Shown here: piece after piece, positions 33,240 through 43,532 of the stretch | How the letters are laid out: the number at the start of each line of letters is the position of its first letter | Position numbering within the stretch: the stretch's first letter is position 1 | Position numbers and translations under genes: made by a program | The notes under the pieces: generated by a model | The model's input: the letters and a program-made list of their open reading frames with translations, nothing else | The model's database searches: none | Told to the model about the DNA's origin: nothing | Source: Enterobacter chengduensis | GTDB lineage: Bacteria; Pseudomonadota; Gammaproteobacteria; Enterobacterales; Enterobacteriaceae | Direction: 5' to 3' | Length of the DNA stretch: 64,000 nucleotides | Assembly: GCF_001984825.2 (NCBI RefSeq) | Contig: NZ_CP043318.1 | Coordinates: 4,712,001-4,776,000 of the forward strand

Positions 33240-33902
33240 ATGACCAATATGATTGCCGACGAGACGGTGGCAAAATCCAGCGTGCTCTCTGTCTTTGACT
33301 TTGATGGGACGTTAACGCACCACGACAGCTTTATCCCTTTCCTGCGCTTTGCCTTCGGGAAACGTTACTTCGCGGGTCGCCTGGTGCGTATGGCGCTGCC
33401 CACGCTCCACTGCGTGCGTCGCAAGCTGACGCGCGACGAGCTGAAGGAAGTGCTGATCAAAACGTTCCTGACGGGCGTGGACGAGCACTGGCTGCGCCAG
33501 CAGGCGGAAGCCTTTTGCGAAAAATACTGGAACAAGCTGATGCGCCCCGAAGGGGTTCTGGCGGTGGCGGCGGAGGTAAATTCCGGTGCGGAGGTGACCA
33601 TCTGTTCCGCCTCCCCGGCGCTGGTGCTCCAGCCGTGGGCGGACAAACTGGGCATTAAGCTGATTGGCACGCAGCTGGAAGTGAAAGACGGCAAGCTGAC
33701 GGGGCGCATCACGGGCAATAACTGCCGCTGCGCCCAGAAGGTGGCAAGGCTGGAAAAAGTGTATGGCGACCTGAACGCCTATCACCTGCGCGCCTGGGGG
33801 GATACCCGCGGCGACCACGAGCTGCTGGCGGCGGCGCAGGATCCGCACTGGCGGCACTTCCATCACCCGCGCAAGCGCCGGAATTCACCGATTAAGGGTT
33901 AG
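33240..33902 (+). CDS. HAD-superfamily phosphatase (HAD-IB, YfhB/SerB-like)
   Basis: HAD hydrolase of 220 residues. Motif I is VFDFDGTLTHHD (nucleophile Asp), motif II is TICSASP, and motif III/IV is AWGDTRGDHELL. A helical cap lies between motifs I and II (about 40-110). The subfamily IB includes phosphoserine phosphatase and the phosphatidylglycerophosphatase PgpC (YfhB), which this resembles in layout. The specific substrate cannot be read from sequence. It ends at an extragenic palindrome. Confidence 0.85.
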   Translation: MTNMIADETVAKSSVLSVFDFDGTLTHHDSFIPFLRFAFGKRYFAGRLVRMALPTLHCVRRKLTRDELKEVLIKTFLTGVDEHWLRQQAEAFCEKYWNKLMRPEGVLAVAAEVNSGAEVTICSASPALVLQPWADKLGIKLIGTQLEVKDGKLTGRITGNNCRCAQKVARLEKVYGDLNAYHLRAWGDTRGDHELLAAAQDPHWRHFHHPRKRRNSPIKG

Positions 33903-33911
33903 GTGTGGTCT

Positions 33912-33950
33912 GGTGCCCTCACCCCAGCCCTCTCCCACAGGGAGAGGGAG
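33912..33950. repeat. Extragenic palindrome after the HAD gene
   Basis: TGGTGCCCTCACCCCAGCCC followed by TCTCCCACAGGGAGAGGGAG is another copy of the repeat at 920-966. It lies between convergent genes and differs from the IS110 target in the left part (TGGTGCC rather than TGATGCC). Confidence 0.8.
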
Positions 33951-33962
33951 AAAGGCAAAGCA

Positions 33963-34988
33963 TCAGGCCTCACGTTTCCCAGGGAACATCACGCTCGCAA
34001 TAATCCCCAGCGCCAGCACGCCCAACACCACAAACAGGCTCGCCGTCGCGCCAATGCTGTACCCGTGATGCCAGAAGTGATCGGTCGCATTTAGCCCCAG
34101 CTTGAACGCCACGAAGAACAGCAGCAGCACCACGGCTTTCTCGAGGTGCACCAGATACTGCTTCAGCGCTTCCAGCACGAAGTAGAGCGTACGCAGGCCG
34201 AGAATGGCGAACATCATGGCGCTGTAGATAATCAACGGCTCGCGGCTCACGGCAATTATGGCCGGCACGGAGTCAAACGCGAACATCACGTCAGAGAGCT
34301 CGACTACGGCCACGCAAAGCAGCAGCGGCGTCGCATAGCGCTTCGCCTTCTTCACGCGGCCAACCATCACGTCCTGGTTTTCAGGCTTCTCAAGCTCCGC
34401 ATCCACCTCTTTCTGCGTCAGAATAAAGGCGTTGCTGCTGATTTTCGGCCAGACCGGATAGAAGCGCTTCACCAGGCGATAGGCGAGATGACCGGAGTAA
34501 TCTTCCACTTCGTCGCTCTCTTCATTGCGCCTGAGCATCATCACCGCCGTCCAGCCAACGACCAACGCGAAAATTACCTCAACGTACGGCCCCAGGCTTA
34601 ACAGGCTGGTGCCGATAGCCACAAAGATGCCGCGGAAGACAATCGCCCCCAGCACGCCCCAGTAGAGCACGCGGTGGCGGTACTTATCCGGCACGCCGAA
34701 CCAGGCGAAGATCGCCATCATCACAAACAGGTTATCGACGGAGAGCACCTCTTCCAGCGCATAGCCGGTGAGGAACAGGCTCGCCATCTCGGCGCCGTGG
34801 TGAACATACAGGAACCCGGCGAACGCCATCGCCATCATGACCCAGAACAGGGACCACATGGCGGCGCTTTTCAGCGAGATGGGCTTGTCGTGACGGTGCA
34901 TAAAGAGGTCGATAAACATCGCCCCAACGGCCATCACCACAAAGACAACAACGGTTTCCGTCGGGAAACCGAGATGAGCAGCAGACAT
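33963..34988 (-). CDS. TerC-family integral membrane protein
   Basis: Membrane protein of 341 residues with about eight segments, in the TerC/Alx family. The signature acidic segments are GYALEEVLSVDNLFVMMAIF and VELSDVMFAFDSVPAIIAVS, whose Asp and Glu residues suggest metal-ion handling. Related E. coli Alx exports manganese; plasmid TerC contributes to tellurite resistance. This copy stands alone without other ter genes. The start is MSAAHLGFP; a 13-codon extension upstream is possible but not signal-like. Confidence 0.85.
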   Translation of the reverse strand: MSAAHLGFPTETVVVFVVMAVGAMFIDLFMHRHDKPISLKSAAMWSLFWVMMAMAFAGFLYVHHGAEMASLFLTGYALEEVLSVDNLFVMMAIFAWFGVPDKYRHRVLYWGVLGAIVFRGIFVAIGTSLLSLGPYVEVIFALVVGWTAVMMLRRNEESDEVEDYSGHLAYRLVKRFYPVWPKISSNAFILTQKEVDAELEKPENQDVMVGRVKKAKRYATPLLLCVAVVELSDVMFAFDSVPAIIAVSREPLIIYSAMMFAILGLRTLYFVLEALKQYLVHLEKAVVLLLFFVAFKLGLNATDHFWHHGYSIGATASLFVVLGVLALGIIASVMFPGKREA

Positions 34989-35154
34989 ACAAAACCCTTT
35001 TGGCAGACTAAACACAACACCATGCAAACTGGCGAAAACCAGGAACAGAAAAGGGCGGGCCGTTAATCAGCCTCTTCGCCCTCAAAATCGCAGCCCTCTG
35101 GCCGCGCAACGAGGGGTACTTTACCTTACCAGAAGGGGATCGTGCATCTGCCGT

Positions 35155-35553
35155 TTAGGCGCTCATACCGCGCAAACGCTGCAGCACCGCCACCAGAACC
35201 GCCACGGACCAGCCCACCATCAACGCGCCCACCAGCCCTTCCACTCCGCCGATGAGCCGCCAGTCGTGGGGTAACGTGACGTCGCCGTACCCTACCGTCG
35301 CATAGCTCACCAGTGAAAAGTAGAAGCTGGTGTTCCAGTCATTAAACGCGTCGATGACAAAATAAAACGCAGCAAACAGTCCGGCTTCAAGGATATGGGC
35401 GAAAATCATCGAGATCACGATACCGACATTGCGTAGAACAATGCGTACCGCAGAATCGACTTCTAATTTAATGAATTTTAAAACGCCAAACATCCACAGC
35501 GAATGGATCACCACGGTGAGGGTAAGCAAAATAATAATACTGAGTAGCTGCAT
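35155..35553 (-). CDS. Small two-segment potassium-type ion channel
   Basis: Membrane protein of 132 residues, or 144 if the ATG at 35589 is used. It has hydrophobic segments at both ends and a central pore loop with the potassium selectivity filter TVGYGD (VSYATVGYGDVTLP). It belongs to the ion_trans_2 group of minimal channels. Function in the cell is unknown. The Tn7-like transposon begins 120 bases upstream of the preferred start and has probably displaced its native upstream region. Confidence 0.83.
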   Translation of the reverse strand: MQLLSIIILLTLTVVIHSLWMFGVLKFIKLEVDSAVRIVLRNVGIVISMIFAHILEAGLFAAFYFVIDAFNDWNTSFYFSLVSYATVGYGDVTLPHDWRLIGGVEGLVGALMVGWSVAVLVAVLQRLRGMSA

Positions 35554-35668
35554 GGCGCGTGCTCGACCAAAAGGAATAAGGCCCCGCAAACGCGGCGGGG
35601 CACCAGGTCGAAGCTTAGTTGAACGGAGAGGAAAAGTTGGTGCAATAATTGCGCTGCGTGATTATTTC

Positions 35669-35673
35669 TCTGC
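35669..35673. other. Probable 5-bp target duplication (TCTGC) of the Tn7-like element
   Basis: TCTGC directly abuts the inferred left terminus at 35674. Tn7-like elements duplicate five target bases. The partner copy must lie beyond the right edge of the window, so this is a prediction. Confidence 0.5.
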
Positions 35674-35681
35674 TGTGTAGA

Positions 35682-35703
35682 GACATTAAAGTTGTATCCT
35701 TTA
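35682..35703 (+). repeat. TnsB-binding-type repeat 1 (left end)
   Basis: GACATTAAAGTTGTATCCTT begins at base 9 of the element, the same offset as the first TnsB site in Tn7. It shares GAC-TTAAAGTTGTA with repeat 2. Confidence 0.75.
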
Positions 35704-35713
35704 ACCTGAAAAA

Positions 35714-35735
35714 GACTTTAAAGTTGTAAAGTTTT
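35714..35735 (+). repeat. TnsB-binding-type repeat 2 (left end)
   Basis: GACTTTAAAGTTGTAAAGTT matches repeat 1 at 14 of the first 15 bases and lies 32 bases downstream of it in the same orientation. Confidence 0.72.
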
Positions 35736-35896
35736 AAAAAAACACATACAAAACATGATGCTAAGTGTGTATCACACGCTGTTCCAACATTATGCCTTGA
35801 TGTTCTTGCAGGAACTGCAATTTACAGGAGGAAAAAGGTGTTTTTGTAGTTATCTGGCGTTACGTGACAGTGTTGGTCAGATACTTCCACCTCTTC

Positions 35897-35918
35897 AGAG
35901 TTAAAGTTTGATATATGG
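35897..35918 (+). repeat. TnsB-binding-type repeat 3 (left end, weaker)
   Basis: AGAGTTAAAGTTTGATATAT shares the TTAAAGTT core. Its spacing from the terminus (about 220 bases) is somewhat longer than in Tn7L, so it is less certain. Between repeats 2 and 3 no gene is visible. Confidence 0.45.
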
Positions 35919-35946
35919 GAAAAAAAACGCTCCCGGACGGGAGCGT
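35919..35946 (-). terminator. Terminator after pcoE
   Basis: On the minus strand CGCTCCCGTCCGGGAGCG is followed by a run of at least seven T. It lies about 50 bases after the pcoE stop codon. Confidence 0.88.
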
Positions 35947-35996
35947 AAGCCAGTGACTTCGGCGTCAAATGAGGGTCTAACAAGTGGAGCTGCGGG

Positions 35997-36431
35997 TTAA
36001 TTCTGGGTGATCTGACTGCGATGCTTATCAGCCTGCTGCTGGTGAACAACGGAAGACTGACCATTATTCGCCTTCTCATGTACAGCTGCGGCCTTCTCAT
36101 GCTCGCTCATTTCAGAAAATGACTTTGCTGTTTCGTTGGTAGCTCCGGGTTTAGCTTTCATCATTTTTTTATGCATTTCAGCCATGTCCTGGTGGGCAGC
36201 AGAATTGCTGTTTTGCATCATGTCATGGGACATTGCGGCCTGATCGTGACTGCTCATATCCATCATTGTCATGCTGTCTCCCTGAATTGCACTTTTTTCA
36301 GCAGATGACTGCATCTGGTGGGCAGGTGCCTGTGCATTATTTACCTGGTCATGCATGTTCATTGTCTCTGCAGCCATGGCAGATGAAGCGGCAGCCATAA
36401 TGGCAACAAATGATACGAGAATCTTTTTCAT
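35997..36431 (-). CDS. pcoE: PcoE, periplasmic copper-binding protein
   Basis: Secreted protein of 144 residues, nearly identical to plasmid PcoE. The signal peptide is MKKILVSFVAIMAAASSAMA. The mature part is rich in Met and His (for example DSMTMMDMSSHDQAAMSHDM), which bind copper or silver, and has two FSEMSEHEKAAAVHEKANN-type repeats shared with SilE. It is thought to buffer periplasmic metal early in induction. The start MKKIL is preferred over an upstream Met. A CusR-type box precedes it at 36607-36620. Confidence 0.95.
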   Translation of the reverse strand: MKKILVSFVAIMAAASSAMAAETMNMHDQVNNAQAPAHQMQSSAEKSAIQGDSMTMMDMSSHDQAAMSHDMMQNSNSAAHQDMAEMHKKMMKAKPGATNETAKSFSEMSEHEKAAAVHEKANNGQSSVVHQQQADKHRSQITQN

Positions 36432-36606
36432 GGTTGGGTCTCCGGTGTTTACATACCCAAACAATCAATGGCTTATAACAGAGAAAGCAGTTGATCTCAG
36501 GGCGGGTTAATCATCACTCCAGGAACCAGGTGATTGTGTTATCACGCTGCTCCTGATTTATGAATAATTATAAAAAACCGCCTCTGTTTATCGCGTGACT
36601 GAATGA

Positions 36607-36620
36607 TGACAATTTTGTCA
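36607..36620. promoter_or_regulatory. CusR-type copper box upstream of pcoE
   Basis: TGACAATTTTGTCA is a perfect palindrome matching the copper box TGACAA-N2-TTGTCA. It lies about 176 bases before pcoE, between pcoS and pcoE. In the plasmid pco system pcoE is known to be driven by the CusRS/SilRS type of regulator rather than PcoRS, which this site agrees with. Confidence 0.8.
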
Positions 36621-36648
36621 CCTTCCAGGTTTCTCCTGAACAACGGGA

Positions 36649-38049
36649 TTAATCCATTAACAGGCGCACTTTGAACACAATTTCACGCCCCTGCTGTTCT
36701 GCTGACAGCTCGCCGCCGTGAGCATGAATGATCGACCTTGTAATTGATAATCCCAGCCCCGCGCCTTCCGTGTTGTAGAACCTTGATGAGTCTGCGCGAT
36801 AGAACCGGTCAAACAAACGTTCCAGATTAGCGGGAACCTGGCCGGACATCGTATTCGTAATCATCACGTTCACACAGTCACTGTCACGCTCAAGGTGTAT
36901 CGCTGTACAGGTGTTATCGGGAGAATACTTGATTGCATTGGAAAGCAGGTTACTGAAAGCACGTCGGAGCATATCGCTGTCTCCGGCAACAACGCCCTCT
37001 CCTTCAACCGTGATTGTCTTTCCTGTTTCGTCTGCCAGGGGCTCGAACAACTCACGTAATTCATTCAGTTCGGCTGCCAGATCCACATCATGTTTATCCA
37101 GCCGCAGCAGACCATGCTCTGAACGTGCCAGAAAAAGCATGTCACTGGTCATTCGTGACAACCTTTTCAGTTCTTCCAGGTTAGCGAATAAAATTTCGCG
37201 GTAATGCGAAACATCCCTTTCCTTAGCCAGTGCAAACTGCGTCTGCATCATCAGATTACTGACTGGTGTGCGCAGCTCATGCGCGATGTCAGACGAGAAA
37301 TCTGACAGTTTCCGGAATGCCCCCTCCAGGCGATCAAACATATTATTGAACTCCTGCATGGTCTCAGAGATTTCCGGCGGAGCCAGATCGGGATTTAGAC
37401 GCTGATCCAGGCTGTGTACGGTCATGGAGGAAGCCAGACTGGTCATTTCCCGTAGCGGTTTCAGACCAATACGTGTGGTCAGCCAGCCCAGAAAAACAGA
37501 AATAAAGACCAGACCGATATTGAACCAGAACAGCCAGGTACTGAGTTTGTCCATAAACAGGGTGTGATACCCAGTATCCGTGGCAACCGTAATGATGACA
37601 TGTTTGCTTTTACCCTGTTCCGGCGTCACGGCAACCCGCCGCGAGATACTGCGGTACACGGTGTTATTTTCTTCCGTCTGGATCATATAGTCGAGAATAT
37701 CACCCGACTTATTAAGCAGGACCGCTGGAACAACAGAATTTTTGGCATAGAGTTCAACAATTTTTTCATTTTCCATGTTTTTTATAGAAATGAATAAGCC
37801 ATTGTGCCCCACCATCGCATCGTTTATTTTTTCTGATAATGACTTAATATCCGTTTTGTTCCTGAACGTCTCTGTTTTAAGAAACTCTTCGGTGAGCTGA
37901 AGTTTACCTGTCAGAAAATCGCGGTCCTGATTATCGAAATAGCCATTAAGGGTGCTAATCAGGATAAAACTTGATAACCACCATACCGTAAGCATCACCG
38001 CAGAAAAAATCAGGCTCAGGCGTGTGGTCAGGGAAATTTTGAACCTCAC
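36649..38049 (-). CDS. pcoS: PcoS, copper-sensing histidine kinase
   Basis: Inner-membrane sensor kinase of 466 residues. Two membrane segments (about 10-35 and 165-190) flank a periplasmic sensor domain. A HAMP region follows, then the HisKA box [20 protein letters not shown] with the phosphorylated His, and the ATPase domain with NAIKYSP (N box) and [13 protein letters not shown] (G box). It phosphorylates PcoR in response to periplasmic copper. Its start overlaps the pcoR stop by four bases. Confidence 0.96.
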   Translation of the reverse strand: MRFKISLTTRLSLIFSAVMLTVWWLSSFILISTLNGYFDNQDRDFLTGKLQLTEEFLKTETFRNKTDIKSLSEKINDAMVGHNGLFISIKNMENEKIVELYAKNSVVPAVLLNKSGDILDYMIQTEENNTVYRSISRRVAVTPEQGKSKHVIITVATDTGYHTLFMDKLSTWLFWFNIGLVFISVFLGWLTTRIGLKPLREMTSLASSMTVHSLDQRLNPDLAPPEISETMQEFNNMFDRLEGAFRKLSDFSSDIAHELRTPVSNLMMQTQFALAKERDVSHYREILFANLEELKRLSRMTSDMLFLARSEHGLLRLDKHDVDLAAELNELRELFEPLADETGKTITVEGEGVVAGDSDMLRRAFSNLLSNAIKYSPDNTCTAIHLERDSDCVNVMITNTMSGQVPANLERLFDRFYRADSSRFYNTEGAGLGLSITRSIIHAHGGELSAEQQGREIVFKVRLLMD

Positions 38050-38726
38050 TCTTCTCTGATCTCCAGGACATATCCGGCACCGCGAACGGTATGGATCAGT
38101 TTTGGCTCAAAGTCATCATCAATTTTACTTCTCAGACGTCTCACGGCGACATCAATCACATTCGTATCACTGTCAAAATTCATGTTCCAGACCAGGGACG
38201 AGATAAGACTCCTGGGTAACACTTCTCCGGTGCGTTGCAGCAGCAACTCAAGCAGAACGTATTCTTTACCGGTGAGATGGATCTTCTTCCCCGAACGGAT
38301 CACGGTCCGGCGCACCATATCAACGGTCATATCGGCGATGGTGCAGACTGTTGCGGCCTGCGAGCGTGCCCGGCGCAGTAGGGTTCTTACACGTGCAACC
38401 AGCTCCGTAAAATCAAAGGGCTTAATCAGGTAGTCATCTGCGCCAAGCTCCAGTCCTTTCACTTTGTCCCGCACGTTGTCCTTTGCGGTTAAAAACAGGA
38501 CCGGTTCTTCGTGCCCGGACTCCCTCAGTGCGCTGATGATTTGCCACCCGTCGAGGAAAGGCAGCATCACGTCCAGTATTATCAAATCATACTGTCCCTT
38601 CGACGCGGCCCCGAGACCATCGCGGCCATTATTAAAGAGATCGGCCTGATAGCCTTCCTCAACCAGTCCCTGCTGCAGGTAACGACCTGTTTTTTGTTCG
38701 TCTTCAACGATTAAAATACGCTGCAT
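38046..38726 (-). CDS. pcoR: PcoR, copper response regulator
   Basis: OmpR/PhoB-type response regulator of 226 residues. The receiver domain has the phosphorylated Asp in [11 protein letters not shown] (about residue 51) and Lys in LIKPFDF. The C-terminal winged helix (about 130-224) contains [20 protein letters not shown]. It activates the pco genes with PcoS. The MQRILIVED start is the family start; two further codons upstream are open. It is close in sequence to SilR at 54450. Confidence 0.96.
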   Translation of the reverse strand: MQRILIVEDEQKTGRYLQQGLVEEGYQADLFNNGRDGLGAASKGQYDLIILDVMLPFLDGWQIISALRESGHEEPVLFLTAKDNVRDKVKGLELGADDYLIKPFDFTELVARVRTLLRRARSQAATVCTIADMTVDMVRRTVIRSGKKIHLTGKEYVLLELLLQRTGEVLPRSLISSLVWNMNFDSDTNVIDVAVRRLRSKIDDDFEPKLIHTVRGAGYVLEIREE

Positions 38727-38780
38727 GGTCAACTCGCTGATATGAAAGTAAAAATCTCACGCATGAGCTTTGGCTGTCCC

Positions 38781-39710
38781 CTAGCTGACCTGAGACGGAG
38801 CAAGCATTCCGAGCCACGCTACGGCGCCCAGAATGATAATCGCAACAACGAATTCTGTCAGGATGCTGTTTCGCATCAGGGCAACGCTGCGATCATAATT
38901 CCCTTCCCTGACCATAACTTCAAGCCGGGGACCCAGGTGAAACCGGTTTGCTGCAGCCAGAAGAAGCATCAGAACAAACAGAGCCGTCTTGGCAAGCAAT
39001 ATCCTCCCCCAGGAACTGTTGAATAAGGGAGTTAAGTTACCCTCAGCAATATACAGATAGTTGACCAGCGCACTCAGGATCAGGGCTACAACAATCACCG
39101 TTCCTGCCGTGGCAAATTTTGCCAGGGAGTCAGATATCACAATGACGCTCTGTGCATTATGCTCGTTTCTGCGCATCAGCAGGATAGCAAATGCAACCAG
39201 AGCACCTGTCCAGGCACCTGCAGCGCCGAGATGGGTCAGATCGCTCAGTAAATGGAGATAGTAATGCAGACCGTCATGCATAACGGCGTGTCCTCCCCAG
39301 GCAAGTGTAGCCAGCGCCACGCCCCCACTCATCGTCATCAGCAGGCAGGACAATACTCTCTTATTAGTGTAAAGGAACAAAGCACCGAGTGTGGTAAACA
39401 GGGCACAGAGCCTGACAATCCAGCTAATACCCACATCAGTTTCTTCTATCACCATCTCGATAACATGGATGGATAATTCTCTGAGGTCAGTTACTCCACT
39501 CATGGCATTAGATACCAGGAGCATATTAATGCCAGTAAGAATGATGCCTGTAACAACAGCAAAAGTTATAAACGACCTGAAATTAGTCAGGTTATAGGTT
39601 TCATGTCTGACACCGCTTATTCCATATATCTGAAAAAATGGCAATCCAAATATTACCATCAAATCCAGATAAAGAAGAAAACGAATAACAATCATAATCA
39701 GGTCGTTCAT
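38781..39710 (-). CDS. pcoD: PcoD, inner-membrane copper protein
   Basis: Membrane protein of 309 residues with about eight segments, homologous to CopD. With PcoC it is believed to carry copper across the inner membrane, possibly to supply PcoA. Conserved His residues lie in [19 protein letters not shown]. It is four bases after pcoC. Confidence 0.95.
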
Positions 39711-39714
39711 AATA

Positions 39715-40095
39715 TTACTTCACTGTAAAGGTGTAATTACCGGTAATAGGGTGCGTATCTGAAGAAACCGCGCGCCAGTCAACACGATAAGTGCCAGCGG
39801 GTAAAGGCTCTCGCGGAATAATGACCATCGATTTAGGGTCAGCGCCTGGCGCCACTTTTGCCGCGACCGGCATCGGAGAATGTGATGACATGCCTTTCAT
39901 ACCCGTCATCGTTAATTTTGCACCTGAGAATTTCACGGTCAGATTTTCCGAGAAATTAAGCTGAATCTTTTCCGGGGCCGCTACGGCTGAATCAGCCTGT
40001 GGCACAGAGCTTTTTAATTCCGGATGGGCCATAGCAGAGAAAGCAACGCCCATAACGAGGCCACCTGTAAGAATGGCTTTATTTAAAATCGACAT
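39715..40095 (-). CDS. pcoC: PcoC, periplasmic copper carrier
   Basis: Periplasmic protein of 126 residues with a signal peptide (cleaved after AFSAMA, leaving HPELKSS). The new N-terminal His and a distal His bind Cu(II); the Met-rich loop [13 protein letters not shown] binds Cu(I). It is a small beta-barrel of the CopC family and passes copper to PcoD or PcoA. Confidence 0.96.
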
Positions 40096-40134
40096 TTTAT
40101 TTACCTGTTTAGTTGAGTGTTTTATATCAGTGCG

Positions 40135-41025
40135 TTAAAACCAGATTCTGGCTCCCGCCAGGAATACTACCTGATGGTCTTTCTCACCTTCTCTTTTCGC
40201 CATATCGGATGTTTTCCCGTAAAGTTGATTCCAGGAAACGCCTATATAGGGTGCAAACTCACGGCGTATTTCATAGCGCAGCCGGAGCCCCAGCTCTGTG
40301 TCAGTCAGTCCCCTGCCGCGACCCCGCGATTCATCATCCTGACTGTAGAAATTCACCTCATAGGATGGCTGGAGTATGAGCCGGTTAGTCAGTAAAACGT
40401 CGTATTCTCCTCCCAGACGAAGGGCTGCTTTTCCGCCATTACTGACAAAACCCGTAATTTCAGACTCAAAATTATAGAGTGCCAGCCCCTGAAAACCGAC
40501 AGCAGCCCAGGTCCGGGCAGAAGCAGGTCTGAAATCCTGCCTGACACCCGCAACCAAATCCCACCATGGGCCAACCGCATGTCCCCAGAGTAACTGCGCT
40601 TCAGCCGCCTCCGTTTCCCCATTGCTTCGTTCACCTTCACTCTTTAGCCAAATCCGATCTGTGTCGCCTCCAATCCAGCTGTTAACACTCCAGCTGAAAT
40701 TGTTGGTGTTATCCGACCGTTGCCATTCCAGTTGATCCAGCAGAACCAGATAATTAATCGCACTGTCGTGAATCGCATGCCCCTGTAAATTGCCGAATGC
40801 AGCCTTCCGGTCGGCATCGGTAACAGGCGGAATTGGCGTTCTGCTCTCAGTTACAATGGGCTCCATTGACGTCATCTCAGTGAAATTCTCATCTGCTGGC
40901 ATCTGCATGGCAGACATGTCGTGCCCGGCGTGGGGATCTGCAGAGACGGAGCCCGCCGCAATAGAAAGCTGTGAGGTAAACAAACCGGCGACCAGAACAG
41001 GTATGGCCTTCAAATTTCTCTTCAT
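40135..41025 (-). CDS. pcoB: PcoB, outer-membrane copper protein
   Basis: Outer-membrane beta-barrel protein of 296 residues (CopB family). The signal peptide [23 protein letters not shown] is followed by a short Met/His segment ([11 protein letters not shown]), then a barrel ending in the C-terminal aromatic FLAGARIWF needed for outer-membrane insertion. It is thought to export or sequester copper with PcoA. The start MKRNL matches plasmid PcoB; an ATG three codons upstream overlaps the pcoA stop. Confidence 0.95.
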   Translation of the reverse strand: MKRNLKAIPVLVAGLFTSQLSIAAGSVSADPHAGHDMSAMQMPADENFTEMTSMEPIVTESRTPIPPVTDADRKAAFGNLQGHAIHDSAINYLVLLDQLEWQRSDNTNNFSWSVNSWIGGDTDRIWLKSEGERSNGETEAAEAQLLWGHAVGPWWDLVAGVRQDFRPASARTWAAVGFQGLALYNFESEITGFVSNGGKAALRLGGEYDVLLTNRLILQPSYEVNFYSQDDESRGRGRGLTDTELGLRLRYEIRREFAPYIGVSWNQLYGKTSDMAKREGEKDHQVVFLAGARIWF

Positions 41026-41030
41026 TCGCA

Positions 41031-42848
41031 TCATTCCTCCACCCGGACTTCACGAAACATTCCCATTTCCATGTGATAGAGCAAATGGCAGTGATACGCC
41101 CAGCGGCCAAGCGCATCTGCTGTCACTCTGTAACTGCGTTTTGTACCAGGGGGAACATCTATTGTGTGTTTACGAACCATGAAATTACCGTTTTCATCTT
41201 CCAGATCGCTCCACATACCATGCAGGTGAATGGGGTGAGTCATCATGGTATCGTTGATCAGCGTGATCCTGAGCCGCTCACCGTATTTCAGCAGCACCGG
41301 TGCGGCATCTGAAAACTTGATTCCGTTAAATGACCAGGCAAACTTTTCCATGTGGCCGGTTAAATGCAGTTCTATGGTACGGCCAGGTTCACGTCCGTCA
41401 GGATCCTCAAAGCGGCTTTTCAAATCCGCGTACGTGAGAACCTTTCTTCCGTTATTTCGAAGACCAATACCCGGATCATTTAATTTCGGAGAGACGCTCA
41501 TCGCCTGCATATCAACCAGTGGGTTATCCGTTTCTGACGCAGGATGACTTTGCATACCCGGCATTCCGGCCATCCGGGAATGATCCATACCGGCCATGCT
41601 GCTGTGATCCATGGGCGCGGAGGATGTCCCGCTATCCGGAAGGTCAGCACCGTCCATAGACATCATCTCTCCGCTGTTATCCATGCCTCCCATCTGGCTG
41701 TGGTCCATTCCTGCCATATCATGTCCCATTCCCCCCATACCCATATCTTCCATGGTCAACAGAGGACGGGGATCGAGGGGGGGAACGGCAGCACTTAACC
41801 CCTCTCTCGTGGCCAGTGTCCCTCGAGCGTAACCGGTCCTGTCCATGGATTGTGCGAAGATGGTATAGGCCTCACCCTGAGGCTCCACAATGACATCATA
41901 GGTTTCGGCAACGGCAATCCTGAATTCGTCAACGGTAACCGGGTTTACATACTGGCCATCTGCAGCCACGACCGTCATTTTCAGCCCGGGGATACGGATA
42001 TCGAAATAGGTCATTGCCGAGCCGTTGATAAACCGTAAGCGTATCTTTTCACCGGGACGGAACAGTCCGGTCCAGTTTTTCAGCGGGGCCTGCCCGTTCA
42101 TGAGATAGGTGTAGGTGTAGCCACTGACATCCGCGAGGTCAGTCGGATTCATTTTCATTTCAGCCCACATTTTCCGATCGGCAATGGTGGCTGACAGCCC
42201 CCTGGTATTCACGTCGCGGAAAAAAGAGCCAACGGTTGGTTTATTGAAATTGTAGTAATCCGACTGTTTTTTTAATTTTTTCAGCAGGCTGTGAGGATTT
42301 TCATCGGTCCAGTCAGACAACATGACCACATGCTCACGATCGTAAGTAAACGGTTCTGGCTCCCCGGCATCGATGATAATGGCACCGTATACCCCCTCCT
42401 GTTCCTGCAGACCGGAATGGCTGTGGTACCAGTAAGTCCCGTTCTGCTTAACCTTAAAGGTGTAAACGTAGGTATCATCAGGCTCTATGCCCATAAAACT
42501 CAGCCCCGGAACACCATCCATATTGGCCGGAAGAATAATGCCGTGCCAGTGAATGGACGTCTGTTCATTAAGACGGTTTTTGACCTTCAGGGTAATGGTG
42601 TCACCTTCTTTCCAGCGAAGAACGGGCCCCGGCAGGCCTCCATTGATTGTTTTGGCCTGACGCTCACTGCCCGTGATATTGACGGCCGTTTCACCAATGG
42701 TCAGGTCAAACTGAGTACCCTGCAGGGATGCGGCAACTGGCAGGCTCAGACTGGAACGCGCATTGAAACTCCATACGCCAAGACTTCCGGCTACGCCAGA
42801 GAGGGTTAACCCCTTCAGGAAAGTTCGTCGAGACGTTTTCAACAGCAT
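41031..42848 (-). CDS. pcoA: PcoA, periplasmic multicopper oxidase
   Basis: Multicopper oxidase of 605 residues exported by the Tat pathway (SRRTFLKG signal motif). Three cupredoxin domains carry the copper ligands IHWHG, WYHSHSG, HPIHLHG and [15 protein letters not shown] Met-rich loop between domains 2 and 3 ([20 protein letters not shown] and further repeats) binds Cu(I). It oxidises toxic Cu(I) to Cu(II). It is the first gene of pcoABCD, with a dyad upstream that may bind PcoR. Confidence 0.97.
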   Translation of the reverse strand: MLLKTSRRTFLKGLTLSGVAGSLGVWSFNARSSLSLPVAASLQGTQFDLTIGETAVNITGSERQAKTINGGLPGPVLRWKEGDTITLKVKNRLNEQTSIHWHGIILPANMDGVPGLSFMGIEPDDTYVYTFKVKQNGTYWYHSHSGLQEQEGVYGAIIIDAGEPEPFTYDREHVVMLSDWTDENPHSLLKKLKKQSDYYNFNKPTVGSFFRDVNTRGLSATIADRKMWAEMKMNPTDLADVSGYTYTYLMNGQAPLKNWTGLFRPGEKIRLRFINGSAMTYFDIRIPGLKMTVVAADGQYVNPVTVDEFRIAVAETYDVIVEPQGEAYTIFAQSMDRTGYARGTLATREGLSAAVPPLDPRPLLTMEDMGMGGMGHDMAGMDHSQMGGMDNSGEMMSMDGADLPDSGTSSAPMDHSSMAGMDHSRMAGMPGMQSHPASETDNPLVDMQAMSVSPKLNDPGIGLRNNGRKVLTYADLKSRFEDPDGREPGRTIELHLTGHMEKFAWSFNGIKFSDAAPVLLKYGERLRITLINDTMMTHPIHLHGMWSDLEDENGNFMVRKHTIDVPPGTKRSYRVTADALGRWAYHCHLLYHMEMGMFREVRVEE

Positions 42849-42964
42849 GCGCATTCCCTTATTTAAAGTATGGTTACTGACAGAATTCGAGAACCGATTT
42901 AAATTAAATTACTGGTTCATCCACTTACAATGAAATGAATCTAGCACACCTTAAGAAACAAATT

Positions 42965-42982
42965 CATTACAATCGTGTAATG
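42965..42982. promoter_or_regulatory. Dyad upstream of pcoA (candidate PcoR box)
   Basis: CATTACA-ATCG-TGTAATG is a perfect 7+7 inverted repeat about 117 bases before the pcoA start, in the divergent region shared with the PcoE/SilE-like gene. It differs from the TGACAA-type boxes of pcoE and the sil promoters, matching the separate regulation of pcoA by PcoRS. It is inferred from position and symmetry. Confidence 0.55.
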
Positions 42983-43082
42983 TACATAGCTGTATTACAT
43001 TTACGTCATCTTCCCCACAGGTTGATTATTTTTATATATGATCATAAGGACATCTTTTATGTACCTCAGAAGGTAATTACAC

Positions 43083-43532
43083 ATGAATATATTAATCACG
43101 ACCACTGCGTTTACAGCTTTATTTTGTGGGGCAGCTTTTGCTCAGTCCAGTGATATTGCCCATGAAGCACATCGATTTGTTAATAATGCCTCAGCCGTCA
43201 GTCATGTGAATTCCTCGACGCATGAAAACTTACCGGACAGGGTTAATAAAAACAACACGCCCTCATTCTCTGAAATGAATGAACATGAAAGGGCCATTGT
43301 TGCTCATTCATTTATGAACAACAGCGCGTCCTATGCGCATCAGAAAATGATTGAGGAACATAAAAAAATGCTGTCCGGCAGTGATGCAAATTCAAAGACC
43401 TCGTCTTCTTCTTTTAACGAACTGAATGCCGGAGAAAAAGCCGCTCTCGTGCATGAGCAGGTCAATAATGCCGGTGCGGAAGCACATCAGACGCAGGCAA
43501 GAAAGCTTCGCGGGCTGTATTCGACCAGGTAA
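43083..43532 (+). CDS. PcoE/SilE-like periplasmic metal-binding protein
   Basis: Secreted protein of 149 residues. The signal peptide is MNILITTTAFTALFCGAAFA. The mature part carries the same repeat as SilE and PcoE (FSEMNEHERAIVAHSFMNN, then FNELNAGEKAALVHEQVNN) with spaced His residues, but has fewer Met than the other two. It is the third such protein in the island and is divergent from pcoA. Its role is inferred to be metal buffering. Confidence 0.85.
   Translation: MNILITTTAFTALFCGAAFAQSSDIAHEAHRFVNNASAVSHVNSSTHENLPDRVNKNNTPSFSEMNEHERAIVAHSFMNNSASYAHQKMIEEHKKMLSGSDANSKTSSSSFNELNAGEKAALVHEQVNNAGAEAHQTQARKLRGLYSTR

Noticed and set aside
34989..35154. Possible yybP-ykoY (manganese) riboswitch upstream of the TerC-family gene
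   Set aside because: Alx has such a leader in E. coli, but the conserved loop sequences are not found here in the right order.
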